Below, in pieces: positions 7,260 to 16,768 of a stretch of DNA of 61,675 nt. The stretch covers positions 1 through 61,675 of the forward strand of contig CAYMCQ010000018.1 in NCBI GenBank assembly GCA_964389025.1, given 5' to 3'. Below the pieces are notes generated by a model. That model ran no database searches. It worked only from the letters and a program-made list of their open reading frames with translations, and was not told the origin of the DNA. Numbering within the stretch: the stretch's first letter is position 1; the number at the start of each line of letters is the position of its first letter. The stretch is from CAYMCQ01 sp964389025 (GTDB lineage: Bacteria; Verrucomicrobiota; Verrucomicrobiia; Limisphaerales; CAYMCQ01). The position numbers and the translations under genes were made by a program.

Positions 7260-10200
7260 TTATCCGCCACCGACGCGCGCAACGTCGCGGACGTTTTCTT
7301 CAAAGGCGGCCATGACCGCCTGTTCGCCGGTGAGTCCTTGGCCTTTGACCTTTTTCATGGACTCCAGCACGCGCTTGTAATCTTTCGGGATGACCTTCAC
7401 GAATTTCGGCAAGTAGTGCTCCCAACTTTTCAAAAGTTTTGCGGCGAGGGCGCTGTCGGTGAACGTGTGATGGCGCTGGACCATCTTCCAGACTTCTTCA
7501 ATCTCGTCGGCATCCTGAAGTTTTTCCAATTCGACCATCTGCATGTTGATGCGCGCAGGAAATTCTCCTGCTTCGTCGAGAACGTAAGCGATGCCACCGC
7601 TCATGCCCGCGGCGAAGTTGCGACCTGTCGCGCCGAGAATGACAACTCGGCCACCGGTCATGTATTCGCAGCCGTGGTCGCCGACGGACTCAACGACGGC
7701 GTTGACGCCGCTGTTGCGGACGCAGAAACGTTCGCCAGCCATGCCGCGAATGTAAGCCTCACCGCTCGTCGCGCCGTAAAAAGCGACGTTGCCAGTGATG
7801 ATGTTTTGCTCCGGCGCGAACGTTGAGCCGCGCGGTGGATACAAAATAATTTTTCCGCCGCTGAGACCTTTGCCGAGATAATCGTTGGCGTCGCCTTCAA
7901 GCTCGAGCGTCATGCCACGCGGCATGAACGCGCCGAAACTTTGCCCCGCGCTGCCGGTGAATTTTAGATTGATCGTGTCTTCAGGCAGGCCGCTCGGGCC
8001 ATGCTTCTTCGTCACTTCGTTGCCGACGATTGTGCCGACGACGCGATTCACGTTTCGGATCGGTAAATCAGCGTGAACGCGTTCGCCACGTTCGATGGAC
8101 GGCTCGCAGATGTCGAGCAGCCGCGTGACATCGAGAGATTTTTCGAGGCCGTGGTCCTGATCCATCTGGCGATAGCGACCGACTTCCGGCCCGGCTTCGG
8201 GTTGATACAAGATGTTCGTGAAGTCCAGCCCGCGCGCCTTCCAATGCTCGATGGCTTTGAACGGTTCAAGCCGGTCGGCGCGGCCAATCATCTCGTTGAT
8301 GGTGCGAAAGCCGAGCTTCGCCATGATTTCGCGCAACTCGCCCGCGATGAAGCGCATGAAGTTGATGACGTGATCGGGATTGCCGGTAAATTTTTCGCGC
8401 AGCTTCGGGTCTTGTGTCGCAACGCCGACGGGGCAGGTGTTCAAATGGCAGACACGCATCAAAATGCAGCCGAGCACGACGAGCGGCGCTGTCGCAAAAC
8501 CAAATTCCTCTGCGCCGAGCAACGTTGCGATGGCCACATCGCGGCCTGTTTTCAACTGGCCATCCGTCTCGACATAAATCCGGCTGCGAAGATTATTCAG
8601 CACGAGTGTTTGGTGCGTTTCGGCGAGGCCAAGTTCCCACGGGATGCCCGCGTGCTTGATGGACGAAAGCGGCGACGCACCCGTGCCGCCGTCGTGTCCG
8701 CTGATGAGCACCACGTCCGCGTGCGCCTTCGAGACGCCGGCGGCAATCGTGCCGACGCCGACTTCCGCGACGAGCTTCACACTGATACGTGCGTTGCGGT
8801 TCGAGTTTTTCAAGTCGTGAATCAGCTCCGCCAAATCTTCGATGGAATAAATGTCGTGATGCGGCGGCGGAGAAATCAGGCCGACGCCCGGCGTCGTATG
8901 CCGCGTCTTCGCAATCCACGGATAAACTTTTTTGCCCGGCAACTCGCCGCCTTCGCCGGGCTTCGCGCCTTGCGCCATTTTGATCTGGAGTTCGCGCGCG
9001 TTAGTCAAATAATAACTCGTCACGCCGAACCGGCCTGACGCGACTTGTTTGATGGCGGAATTTTTCGAGTCGCCGTTCGGTTCGAGGACGTAACGCTCCG
9101 GGTCTTCGCCGCCTTCGCCGGTGTTCGATTTTCCACCGAGCCGGTTCATCGCGATGGCAAGCGCTTCGTGCGCTTCCTTGGAAATTGAGCCGTAACTCAT
9201 CGCGCCTGTCTTGAAGCGCTTCACGATCTCCTCGACCGACTCAACTTCTTCAATAGGCACGGGCTTTTCCGCCCATTTGAAATCAAGCAAGCCGCGCAAC
9301 GTGCAAAGGTTTTGCGATTGCTTGTTCACCAGCTCGGCGTATTCGCGATAAACTTTCTGGCTGTTGAGGCGGCAGGCGATCTGCAATTTGTGGATCGTCT
9401 GCGGATTGAACAAATGATATTCTCCGTCGGCGCGCCATTGATATTGGCCGCCGGCTTCGAGCGTGCCGTTAACCGGTCGGTCGGGATAGGCGTGACGATG
9501 ACGCGCCAAAACTTCTTCGGCGATTTCATCCAGCCCGATGCCTTCGATGCGCGACGGCGTCCATGTAAAATATTTGTCCACGACACCGGTGTTCAGACCG
9601 ACGGCTTCGAAAATCTGCGCGCCGTGATAACTCTGGATCGTCGAGATGCCCATCTTTGCCATCGTTTTCACGACGCCTTTGACGGCGGCTTTGATGTAAT
9701 TCTTGATCGCCTTCTTATGATCAATGCCGACGAGCATGCCTTCCTGGATCATGTCGTCGAGCGTTGCGAACGCGAGATAGGGATTGATGGCCGTCGCGCC
9801 GTAACCGATGAGCAGTGAGAAATGATGGACTTCGCGGGGCTCGCCGGATTCGAGGACGAGACCGACTTTCGTGCGCGTGCCGGTGCGGATCAAATGATGA
9901 TGCAGGCCGGAAACGGCGAGCAGCGCGGGCATCGGGGCATTGCTTTTGTCCACGCCGCGGTCGGAGAGAATGATGATGTTCGCGCCGTCAGCGATGGCTT
10001 TGTCGGCTGCGGCGAAAAGTTCTTCAAGCGCCTGCGCAAGATTCTTCGCGTTCGCCGAGTTGAAAAGAATCGGGAGCGTCACCGCCTTGAAACCAGGCCG
10101 GCCAACGTGTCGGAGTTTTTCCAATTCCTCGTTCGAGAGGAGCGGATGTTCCATCTTGATCATGCGGCAGCTTTGCGGAATCGGATTCAGCAAACTGCCC

Positions 10201-11891
10201 TCGCCGCCGAGCATCACTTCGCTCGACGTGATGTTCTCTTCGCGGATGGGGTCAATTGGCGGATTCGTGACCTGCGCGAAAAGCTGCTTGAAATAGTTGT
10301 AGAGCAGTTGCGGCTTGTTCGAGAGAACTGCAAGCGGCGTATCAGTGCCCATCGAGCCGAGCGGCTGGACGCCGTCGTTGCCCATCGGGCCGACGATGAA
10401 GCGCAAGTCCTCGAACGTGTAGCCGAATGCCTGCTGGCGTTGCAAAATTTTTCTGTGATCGGGCTGGGTGTGTTGCGGAGGCTCGGGAAGATTTTCGAGC
10501 AGGACGTGATTTTCATCGAGCCACTTCTGATAGGGGTGCGCGCTGGCGTATTTTTTCTTCAGCTCCTCGTCGGCTACGATGCGGCCTTGCTCGGTGTCCA
10601 CAAGAAACATTCTGCCGGGCTGCAATCTGCCCTTTTGCTTGATGCGCTCCGGTTCAATCTGCAACACGCCAGCTTCCGACGCCATGATGACGAGGTCGTC
10701 TTTCGTGACGTAGTAGCGCGACGGGCGCAGGCCGTTGCGGTCGAGGCACGCGCCGATGCGAACTCCGTCCGTGAACGCCATCGAAGCCGGGCCGTCCCAC
10801 GGCTCCATGAGGCAGGAATGAAATTCGTAGAACGCGCGGCGCTCGGGGTCCATGCACTCGTGATTCTCCCACGGCTCGGGAATCATCATCATCATCGCGT
10901 GAGGTAATTCGCGCCCCGCCATCACGAGAAGCTCGACGCAGTTATCGAACATGGCCGAATCGCTGCCGTCGGTGTTGATGACCGGCAAAACTTTTTTCAA
11001 GTCGTCGCCGAAAACGCCGCTGTCGAACAGCGCCTGACGCGCATGCATCCAGTTGATGTTGCCGCGCAGCGTGTTGATCTCGCCGTTGTGCGAGATGTAA
11101 CGATACGGATGCGAGCGCTCCCAGCTCGGAAACGTGTTCGTCGAAAACCGCGAATGGACGAGCGCAAGCGCGGAGACCATCGTTGGATTCCGCAAGTCTG
11201 GAAAATATGACGGCAACTGTTCCGTCAACAACATGCCTTTGTAGACAAGCGTCTTGTAGGACAGACTCGAGACGTAGAAAAAATTTCCACCGGGGAAATT
11301 ATTGGCGTAACGGATGGAACGTTCGGCGCGCTTGCGGATGACGTAGAGTTTGCGCTCGAACGCCATGTCGTCGGTGAGCTTGGGATTGCGTCCGATGAAA
11401 ACCTGCCGCATGAACGGCTCGGCGGCCTTCGCGGTCGCCCCGAGGGAGGAGTTGTTCGTCGGAATCGTTCGCCAGCCGAGCACGCGCTGGCCTTCGTCTT
11501 CGATGATTTCCTGAAACAGAGATTCGCAACCCGCGCGATGGTCGGGATCGCGCGGCAGAAAAATCATTCCGACGCCGTATTCCCGGTAAGCGGGCAGAGA
11601 AATTTTGTCCTCGGCACAAGCCTGTTTCAAAAACTCGTGCGGCATCTGGATGACGATGCCCGCGCCGTCGCCGGTGTTGACTTCGCAGCCGCACGCGCCA
11701 CGATGGTCGAGGTTGACGAGGACCTGGAGCGCGTCGCGGATGATGGCGTGGGATTTTTTCCCCTTGATGTTGGCGAGGAAGCCGACACCGCAGGCGTCGT
11801 GCTCGAATTGCGGATCGTAGAGTCCCTGTTTTTCCGGCGGCCCGATTCGTTGTTGGGTTTCGTTTTTCTGCTGATCGTCTGCGCTCGTCAT
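7260..11891 (-). CDS. gltB: Glutamate synthase large subunit
   Basis: A 1543-residue protein, the usual bacterial length. Cys34 in HDACGVGFLANIKG is the expected N-terminal nucleophile of the class II glutamine amidotransferase domain after propeptide removal. The central and FMN-binding synthase domains follow (KSNTGEGGEDPERY, KPGEGGELPG, SGHDGGTGASPL), then the 3Fe-4S cysteines in CILMRVCHLNTCPVG, and the C-terminal beta-helix domain rich in Gly (GEAYIRGMAGERFCVRNSG). It hydrolyses glutamine and channels ammonia to 2-oxoglutarate, using electrons from GltD. It is first in a gltB-gltD operon. No regulatory site is obvious in the 146 bp upstream. Confidence 0.98.
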   Translation of the reverse strand: MTSADDQQKNETQQRIGPPEKQGLYDPQFEHDACGVGFLANIKGKKSHAIIRDALQVLVNLDHRGACGCEVNTGDGAGIVIQMPHEFLKQACAEDKISLPAYREYGVGMIFLPRDPDHRAGCESLFQEIIEDEGQRVLGWRTIPTNNSSLGATAKAAEPFMRQVFIGRNPKLTDDMAFERKLYVIRKRAERSIRYANNFPGGNFFYVSSLSYKTLVYKGMLLTEQLPSYFPDLRNPTMVSALALVHSRFSTNTFPSWERSHPYRYISHNGEINTLRGNINWMHARQALFDSGVFGDDLKKVLPVINTDGSDSAMFDNCVELLVMAGRELPHAMMMMIPEPWENHECMDPERRAFYEFHSCLMEPWDGPASMAFTDGVRIGACLDRNGLRPSRYYVTKDDLVIMASEAGVLQIEPERIKQKGRLQPGRMFLVDTEQGRIVADEELKKKYASAHPYQKWLDENHVLLENLPEPPQHTQPDHRKILQRQQAFGYTFEDLRFIVGPMGNDGVQPLGSMGTDTPLAVLSNKPQLLYNYFKQLFAQVTNPPIDPIREENITSSEVMLGGEGSLLNPIPQSCRMIKMEHPLLSNEELEKLRHVGRPGFKAVTLPILFNSANAKNLAQALEELFAAADKAIADGANIIILSDRGVDKSNAPMPALLAVSGLHHHLIRTGTRTKVGLVLESGEPREVHHFSLLIGYGATAINPYLAFATLDDMIQEGMLVGIDHKKAIKNYIKAAVKGVVKTMAKMGISTIQSYHGAQIFEAVGLNTGVVDKYFTWTPSRIEGIGLDEIAEEVLARHRHAYPDRPVNGTLEAGGQYQWRADGEYHLFNPQTIHKLQIACRLNSQKVYREYAELVNKQSQNLCTLRGLLDFKWAEKPVPIEEVESVEEIVKRFKTGAMSYGSISKEAHEALAIAMNRLGGKSNTGEGGEDPERYVLEPNGDSKNSAIKQVASGRFGVTSYYLTNARELQIKMAQGAKPGEGGELPGKKVYPWIAKTRHTTPGVGLISPPPHHDIYSIEDLAELIHDLKNSNRNARISVKLVAEVGVGTIAAGVSKAHADVVLISGHDGGTGASPLSSIKHAGIPWELGLAETHQTLVLNNLRSRIYVETDGQLKTGRDVAIATLLGAEEFGFATAPLVVLGCILMRVCHLNTCPVGVATQDPKLREKFTGNPDHVINFMRFIAGELREIMAKLGFRTINEMIGRADRLEPFKAIEHWKARGLDFTNILYQPEAGPEVGRYRQMDQDHGLEKSLDVTRLLDICEPSIERGERVHADLPIRNVNRVVGTIVGNEVTKKHGPSGLPEDTINLKFTGSAGQSFGAFMPRGMTLELEGDANDYLGKGLSGGKIILYPPRGSTFAPEQNIITGNVAFYGATSGEAYIRGMAGERFCVRNSGVNAVVESVGDHGCEYMTGGRVVILGATGRNFAAGMSGGIAYVLDEAGEFPARINMQMVELEKLQDADEIEEVWKMVQRHHTFTDSALAAKLLKSWEHYLPKFVKVIPKDYKRVLESMKKVKGQGLTGEQAVMAAFEENVRDVARVGGG

Positions 11892-12037
11892 CTTGTGTGT
11901 CCAACCGCTGCTTGCGTCGAATAGATTGGGTTAGTTTCTACTGAAAGGCACCTGTCTTGCAATAAATAGTTCGGTGATTTCAGCATAAGAAATCGGCGAA
12001 CGCCCGCTGAAGGACTTAAGCGCGACTAACAGGAAAT

Positions 12038-13528
12038 TTATCTTGTCGTAGAAATTGGGCAAAAATGAAAAATCTGCGCGCCGTGCGCCGGCAAATCGAG
12101 ATACAAACCGCGCTCCTGCAAATCTTTTCCTTCGCGCTCGTGCTGTTCCTCGCTTAGAAGGTCGCTCATTTGCCACCTGAAGTCCGCGAGCCTTTCGGGA
12201 TTCAGCGGCGCGTAACATTGCCCTTGGTGCGGCGCGAGGTTTACGACGACCAGATCAAATTCTCTGGGCGTCATCTGCCATTGAACGAGAACAAAATTCT
12301 GCGCGGTCGGATTTCCCGGCCATGCTTCGTGCGGTCGGAGAATTTTTCCTTCGCCGCGACCGATGGCGGATTCACGGAGCGCGGCCAGCAATTTTTCGTA
12401 AAGCGTTGCGATGTCTTTGTTGACTGGTTCTGTCGGACAGCGGCCAAGCTGAACCGGCGGCCGAATGAGCGAGCCGGTCAATTGTCCGTGCTGCAGAAAT
12501 CGCATCCCCGGCAGACCGAGGATCGTCAGCGCTGCGGCGCGATGTTCTGCGAACGCAAGTTTCGGCGCGACGCGCGGCTCGTCGTGGTTCTCCAAAAAGT
12601 GCGCGCTGTGGGCGATGTATTCCGGCGGGCAATCCGCCACATGACGTCCGGAATCGGCGGGGTGTTTTTCGATCAGCACATCGTAAAGCCGTTTGTCGTA
12701 GGTGTAATCGAAACCGAGCGATTGCAGTTTTCCTTCCAGTCCCCAATAGGCTTCCGCCAGGAAAAGAAATTCCGGCCTGTCGCGTTTCACTGCTCGGATT
12801 GAGTCCGACCAGAATTCAAATGAAGGCATTTGATGGCTTGTTGGAAAGTGCGCCCATGTTTTCGGAAAAATATCGTTCAGCAGGAGCATGGACATGTCGC
12901 AGCGGACGCCGTCGCAACGTGCGGCGATGGATTGAAGCAACTCTGTCATCGCAGTGCGCGTCGCTGGATTGCGGTATTCAAGTTGCGCCACATCCGTCCA
13001 CGCCGGGAAATACGGGTCTTTGCCGCACGCGATCCAGCGAATGCCACGCACAGTTTGCTGGCGAAAAGTTTCAGGCTTCTCCGCTTCGCTATGGACGAAT
13101 AATTCCGGATGCGTGCTCAACCACGGATGATCCAAGCCAAGATGGTTCGGCACGAAATCCAGTATCAATTTCATCCCGTGCGCATGAAGTTGCTTGCGAA
13201 ACTTTTCCAGCCCGCTTTCGCCGCCAAGATTTTTCGGGACGTGATAGTCCGCGATGGAATAAGGCGATCCGGACACGTCATCTTTTTTCCAGCCCGGCAG
13301 AATATGATCGAACTGCGCGAGCAAATCTTGATGGCGCAACGATTCCGCGCGGGATTTTGGCCCGGTCGTCCAAACGCCCATGAGCCAGATGTGCGTGAAA
13401 CCAAATTTTTCCCACGACGTGAATTCAGTTTCAGGAATATTCGCAAGGGAGATTTCCCCCCCGTGCTTTTCCGAAAGCTCGGCCAGCCAGCAACGCGTGT
13501 TGATTTCGTAAAGCAGCGGATGGTTCAT
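12038..13528 (-). CDS. GH13 alpha-amylase family protein
   Basis: A 496-residue protein with a GH13 (beta/alpha)8 barrel. The four signature regions are present: DFVPNHLG (124-131), GVRCDMSM with the nucleophile Asp211, FLAEAYWG with the acid/base Glu259, and ENHDEPR with His315-Asp316. A short C-terminal beta domain follows (about 400-496). There is no signal peptide, so it is probably cytoplasmic and acts on alpha-glucans or maltodextrins; the exact specificity is not visible. The C-terminal Arg-rich stretch PISTTR is followed by a 146-bp AT-rich gap before gltB. It is on the same strand as gltBD but is probably a separate unit. Confidence 0.93.
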   Translation of the reverse strand: MNHPLLYEINTRCWLAELSEKHGGEISLANIPETEFTSWEKFGFTHIWLMGVWTTGPKSRAESLRHQDLLAQFDHILPGWKKDDVSGSPYSIADYHVPKNLGGESGLEKFRKQLHAHGMKLILDFVPNHLGLDHPWLSTHPELFVHSEAEKPETFRQQTVRGIRWIACGKDPYFPAWTDVAQLEYRNPATRTAMTELLQSIAARCDGVRCDMSMLLLNDIFPKTWAHFPTSHQMPSFEFWSDSIRAVKRDRPEFLFLAEAYWGLEGKLQSLGFDYTYDKRLYDVLIEKHPADSGRHVADCPPEYIAHSAHFLENHDEPRVAPKLAFAEHRAAALTILGLPGMRFLQHGQLTGSLIRPPVQLGRCPTEPVNKDIATLYEKLLAALRESAIGRGEGKILRPHEAWPGNPTAQNFVLVQWQMTPREFDLVVVNLAPHQGQCYAPLNPERLADFRWQMSDLLSEEQHEREGKDLQERGLYLDLPAHGAQIFHFCPISTTR

Positions 13529-13591
13529 GAGTGGTTTTAAGTTCGCAGCGTCAAGTTTTCAGCTCTGGACACTTGAGTCTTCAAACTTCAA

Positions 13592-13984
13592 TCACGAGTT
13601 CAACGCTTTCAGTGCCTTCTTCGCATCCGAAACACGCATGATCATCAGCCCCTTCTTCGCGTTCGGTGGCGTGGCGCAGTAGCAATATTCAATGTTGATC
13701 TTCGCGGCGGTCAGTTTGTGCGCGAGTTTTGCGAGCGAGCCGGGTTCGTTCGTGCCTTCAATCATCAGCACATCGTCCTCAATGACCAGCGTGCCGCGCT
13801 CTTCGAAGACGTGCAGCGCCTTGCGATAATCACTCACCACCATGCGGATGACGCTGTGATCCACAGTGTCGCTCGTCGAGATGGCGTAGATGTTGACCTC
13901 GGCTTCGCTCATCGCGTCGGCCAGCCGTGCGAGCGTGCCGGGACGATTTTCCAAAAAAATGGCGAGTTGTTTGGCGATTTGCAT
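13592..13984 (-). CDS. Tandem ACT-domain protein
   Basis: A 130-residue protein made of two ACT folds: QLAIFLENRPGTLARLADAM starts the first, and LMIEGTNEPGSLAKLAHKL the second. The NRPG and NEPG turns are where ACT domains bind amino acids. Stand-alone double-ACT proteins are presumed amino-acid sensors or regulators. A second, diverged ACT protein lies at 28905-29360. The start is the ATG at 13984; an ATG at 14008 would add eight residues. It is divergent from the membrane protein gene at 14070, with about 85 bp between them. The regulated partner is unknown; gltBD is near but no link can be shown. Confidence 0.85.
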   Translation of the reverse strand: MQIAKQLAIFLENRPGTLARLADAMSEAEVNIYAISTSDTVDHSVIRMVVSDYRKALHVFEERGTLVIEDDVLMIEGTNEPGSLAKLAHKLTAAKINIEYCYCATPPNAKKGLMIMRVSDAKKALKALNS

Positions 13985-14069
13985 TTGACCGGATGAAACG
14001 TCACGCATGAAACGTGAAAAGAGACTGCGCTTGCTGGGATCAAACCGCAATGGCAATTTTTGCGGGAGA

Positions 14070-14381
14070 ATGCCTTTGACCACAACGACCCGCCGCCGCA
14101 TTTTGGGGATCATTTTTCTGGGCGGCGCTTTGGCGATGCTGATCGTTGGGCTGACAGTGCTGGAAAAACACCGGCTCGGCGCGCTCCCGATGCTGATTTA
14201 TTGGCTGGGCTGTTTCACGCTCACCTGCGGCGCGATGATCGTTGCGCTGCGCGACCTGCGCACCATCCGCCGCGAGACTTCGGACAAGCATCGCGAACTT
14301 CTGGAAGACATCTCTCATAAAATCGAGGACGAGGCGGAGCGGAAGAAGCAGAAACCAACTGAAGCCTCGCCGAGTCAGTAA
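14070..14381 (+). CDS. Small two-helix membrane protein
   Basis: A 103-residue protein. ILGIIFLGGALAMLIVGLTV and MLIYWLGCFTLTCGAMIVAL are two hydrophobic helices, followed by a charged, coiled-coil-like tail (RRETSDKHRELLEDISHKIE) that would face the cytoplasm. The ATG at 14070 is preceded by GGGAGA. A farther ATG at 14007 would add a basic N-terminus and overlap the upstream region of the divergent gene. Function unknown. Confidence 0.7.
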   Translation: MPLTTTTRRRILGIIFLGGALAMLIVGLTVLEKHRLGALPMLIYWLGCFTLTCGAMIVALRDLRTIRRETSDKHRELLEDISHKIEDEAERKKQKPTEASPSQ

Positions 14382-14729
14382 GCCCAATTTACTTTTTCCA
14401 GAAGCTCTAGCGTGCTCGTTTCGGCAGTTGGCGCTTGGTCAATCGGTGCGGTGCTTCTGACTTTGAAGAAACGGTTTGGAAGGGCGATGAGGATAAGCTC
14501 AGAAAAAACTTTTTGTCGGCGTCTGGCAAATACGTCCTCATACTGAAAAGCAACAACCGATGCTTGAAAAGAGAAGATGTTTTTTGAAGCGAAATCTGCT
14601 TCTCTACGAGGAGTATGCTTCCGGCGTGAAAACGTAGAATTCCTTGCTTCTCTGTATCCAATTGTTCGTCGAACCTGTCAGCAAGCGGATAGAAATAAAG
14701 TGTTACCGCATTCTGTATAGCAGTTGCGG

Positions 14730-15071
14730 TTAACATCGGCACAGCATGGCTTGCCAGCGATAAGAAAGCGGCGGAGGACCGCCGCAGTCCAAGACGCTAG
14801 CGCGCGTGTGATGGCGCAAGGAAAACGCGCAGCGTCTTGGACTGCGCCAGTCCTCTGGCGCTGTAACCCCGTGAACCGTATGCGCCAATGTTAAATGGAA
14901 ATGCCATAGTTTCGCGTCGTCGCGGTCATATGCTACAGAATGATCTTTCATGCCAGGCTGATACATAACCCCAATCATTACGATCCAGCTTGGAGCGCGG
15001 GTTTTGTGGTGAGATTTTTTTACTAACTCTTCGAGGTTTGGTTCGGCTGGCTCGAATTGCAACTCTGTCAA
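14730..15071 (-). CDS. Hypothetical protein ending in a palindromic repeat
   Basis: A TTG-started frame of 113 residues. The first ~75 residues (TELQFEPAEPNLEELVKKSH, LWHFHLTLAHTVHGV) look protein-like; the remainder is encoded by the family C palindrome at 14767-14862 and then stops. This may be a gene whose 3' end was replaced or interrupted by the repeat. No family recognised. Confidence 0.4.
   Translation of the reverse strand: MTELQFEPAEPNLEELVKKSHHKTRAPSWIVMIGVMYQPGMKDHSVAYDRDDAKLWHFHLTLAHTVHGVTAPEDWRSPRRCAFSLRHHTRASVLDCGGPPPLSYRWQAMLCRC
14767..14862. repeat. Palindromic repeat, family C
   Basis: Inverted arms AGCGGCGGAGGACCGCCGCA (14767 onward) and TGCGCCAGTCCTCTGGCGCT (ending 14862) share the inner segment AGTCCAAGACGCT/AGCGTCTTGGACT. 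The same family lies in frame in the PQQ propeller gene at 53634-53720. Confidence 0.85.
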
Positions 15072-15099
15072 GTTACAACTGATCTTAATGTTTGGGGAT

Positions 15100-15168
15100 A
15101 CATAATCTTAATCTGGTTTTCAGCTTGTGATTAAGAGTAAGATTACGATTAAGATTACGAAAATCAGA
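15100..15168. repeat. GATTAAGATTACG repeat cluster
   Basis: TAATCTTAATC and GATTAAGAGTAAGATTACG / GATTAAGATTACG are inverted and tandem copies of one unit, directly upstream of the exonuclease gene. With the family C palindrome it explains most of the otherwise gene-poor stretch 14382-15172. I saw no RNA gene there. Confidence 0.65.
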
Positions 15169-15172
15169 ACAG

Positions 15173-15718
15173 GTGAGCGCAAAAAACACAGTCTATTTCG
15201 ATCTGGAGACCCAGAAGTCGGCGGATGAAGTCGGTGGGTGGGACAAAATCAACTTGATGGGCATGAGCATCGGCGTGACTCACAGCAGCGCAACGGGCGA
15301 ATACAAAATCTACGGCGAGAAACAGGTCAACGACCTGATCCGCGAACTTCAGCGCGCCGACCTCGTCGTCGGTTTTAACATTCAGCGGTTCGATTACGAA
15401 GTGCTTCACGGCTACACGACGTTTGATCTTCGGCAAATTCCGACGCTGGACATGCTCGTGGAATTGCAAAACACGCTTCAGCACCGGCTCTCGCTCGATT
15501 CAATCGCGACAGCCACCTTCGGCGTCGAAAAAACCGCCGAAGGGATGCAGGCCATCGAATGGTTTCGGCAGGGCAAGATGCTGGAAATCGCCGAGTATTG
15601 CTGTTACGATGTGAAGTTGACGAAGCTGGTCTATGAATACGGCGCGCGTCACCGCCAACTTCATTACACAAACCGCTTCGGAAAAAAAATGACCGTGCCG
15701 GTGAAGTGGGGAATTTGA
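15173..15718 (+). CDS. RNase H-fold 3'-5' exonuclease-like protein
   Basis: A 181-residue protein started by GTG. YFDLETQ (residues 8-14) supplies the first acidic pair of a DEDD exonuclease, VVGFNIQRFDYEVL the second motif, and YCCYDVKLT the third Asp. This matches the ribonuclease_H_2 / YprB-like domain found alone or beside helicases. It is expected to be a metal-dependent nuclease on DNA or RNA. No helicase or nuclease partner lies near. A perfect palindrome (15714-15741) overlaps its stop codon and may act as a transcript end. Confidence 0.82.
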   Translation: MSAKNTVYFDLETQKSADEVGGWDKINLMGMSIGVTHSSATGEYKIYGEKQVNDLIRELQRADLVVGFNIQRFDYEVLHGYTTFDLRQIPTLDMLVELQNTLQHRLSLDSIATATFGVEKTAEGMQAIEWFRQGKMLEIAEYCCYDVKLTKLVYEYGARHRQLHYTNRFGKKMTVPVKWGI

Positions 15719-15741
15719 AATCTCGAATTTGAGATTTCAAA
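15714..15741. terminator. Palindrome over the stop codon of the exonuclease gene
   Basis: TTTGAAATCTC (15714-15724) and GAGATTTCAAA (15731-15741) are perfect inverted arms with a 6-nt loop. There is no clear U-run, so a terminator role is tentative. Confidence 0.45.
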
Positions 15742-16117
15742 TCGAATTGGCTTGCCGAGTCGAAGCTCGCTTCGAGCGAAGACTGGAGGGGAGTCGTATA
15801 AAGACACCAATCTTCTCTCGGTCAAGCAGCGCGGACGAAGACCTTCACGCAGGATTAAATCGAATGCTGGGCAATCTGAGGGGACTATTCGAGTTTCAAC
15901 TCGGGAGGAAAGGAAACTTCATCAACTTTCTCCAGAAATATTCTCTTGAAGTCTTTGGTTCGGGGCGGGGAAAAAAACCGGCGGGCCTCGGATGACACAC
16001 AGCATTTTTACATCCTGGCCCGCCGCACTGCTCTCATGGCAGCTAATTAAAAATAACTGAAGCGCAATTTGTTTCAAGCGCAAAGTTTTCGAAAATGATC
16101 CCCTCCGTTGTGCTGCC
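15742..16117. other. 376-bp stretch without a supported gene
   Basis: No convincing coding frame is seen. It contains one GC-rich hairpin with arms GGCGGGCC (15980-15987) and GGCCCGCC (16017-16024), enclosing AT-rich sequence, and the short inverted word GGGGACTATTCGAGTTTC. It separates converging genes. Confidence 0.5.
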
Positions 16118-16573
16118 TCAGTCCGGGGCGATTTCGCGGTCGGCCTTGCCGTGGTAAAGAAAATGACCGCGCAGCCGCGCATGACGTTCCTTGATCTGTC
16201 GCCCATTGATGTAGTCTGTCGTGCGCTGGGGTTCTCGAATCCGAAGTTTGCGATGCAGACGTCCGTGCGGAAAAAGCGCCTGACTGCCATTATTCGAATT
16301 GCGAAAGCTGTCCTCGAAAGCGGGGTTTTCAAACTGAGACTTGGCGAGTTGTGGCTTGGCGCGTTGGGCAAGCCTGTGGGAAAACGAACTCATCGTCGAG
16401 GTTTCTATCGCCGGTGCTTCGATTGATATTTTTTCCCTTTGTGGTCTCTCCATCTGGCGGCGGTCAATTTGCGGGCGCGCAAAATTCGGCTTGACGATTC
16501 GCCCCTTGGATTGAGCTGCTTCGGTCGAAGCAAGGGCAATGAGCAAAATGCTCAAACTCAAAACCAATGCCAT
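16118..16573 (-). CDS. Putative secreted hypothetical protein
   Basis: A 151-residue frame starting MALVLSLSILLIALASTEAA, which is a good signal peptide with cleavage near TEAA|QS. The mature part is Arg/Gln/Pro-rich and basic, with the loosely repeated FARPQIDRRQMERPQ and AKPQLAKSQFENPAFED segments. No known domain recognised. An upstream in-frame start at 16726 would add 51 residues that look unlike a protein. It is divergent from the glycosyltransferase gene at 16769. Confidence 0.55.
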   Translation of the reverse strand: MALVLSLSILLIALASTEAAQSKGRIVKPNFARPQIDRRQMERPQREKISIEAPAIETSTMSSFSHRLAQRAKPQLAKSQFENPAFEDSFRNSNNGSQALFPHGRLHRKLRIREPQRTTDYINGRQIKERHARLRGHFLYHGKADREIAPD

Positions 16574-16768
16574 TGACGAACTGCTGCGCACCCTCGTTTG
16601 GATAAACGAATTCCCTCCTGAATGCAACCTTTTATCCGCGCATGGATCGTCCCAAAATTGGCTCTTCTTGAGTAAGCAGATTTGTGAACGAGCAAAAAAT
16701 GGCGGAAAGAAAATACTTGTCCACAAGTGGGTATTACCCCATACTGGTTGTAATCCAAAAGATCGCCG

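Noticed and set aside
11931..12218. Minus-strand frame ending FYDKINFLLVALKSF...
   Set aside because: Mostly overlaps the GH13 gene in another frame; only the last ~40 codons are in free sequence and no start or family is visible.
15100..15168. A short CRISPR array
   Set aside because: The repeated unit is about 13 nt with no regular spacers, and no cas gene is near.
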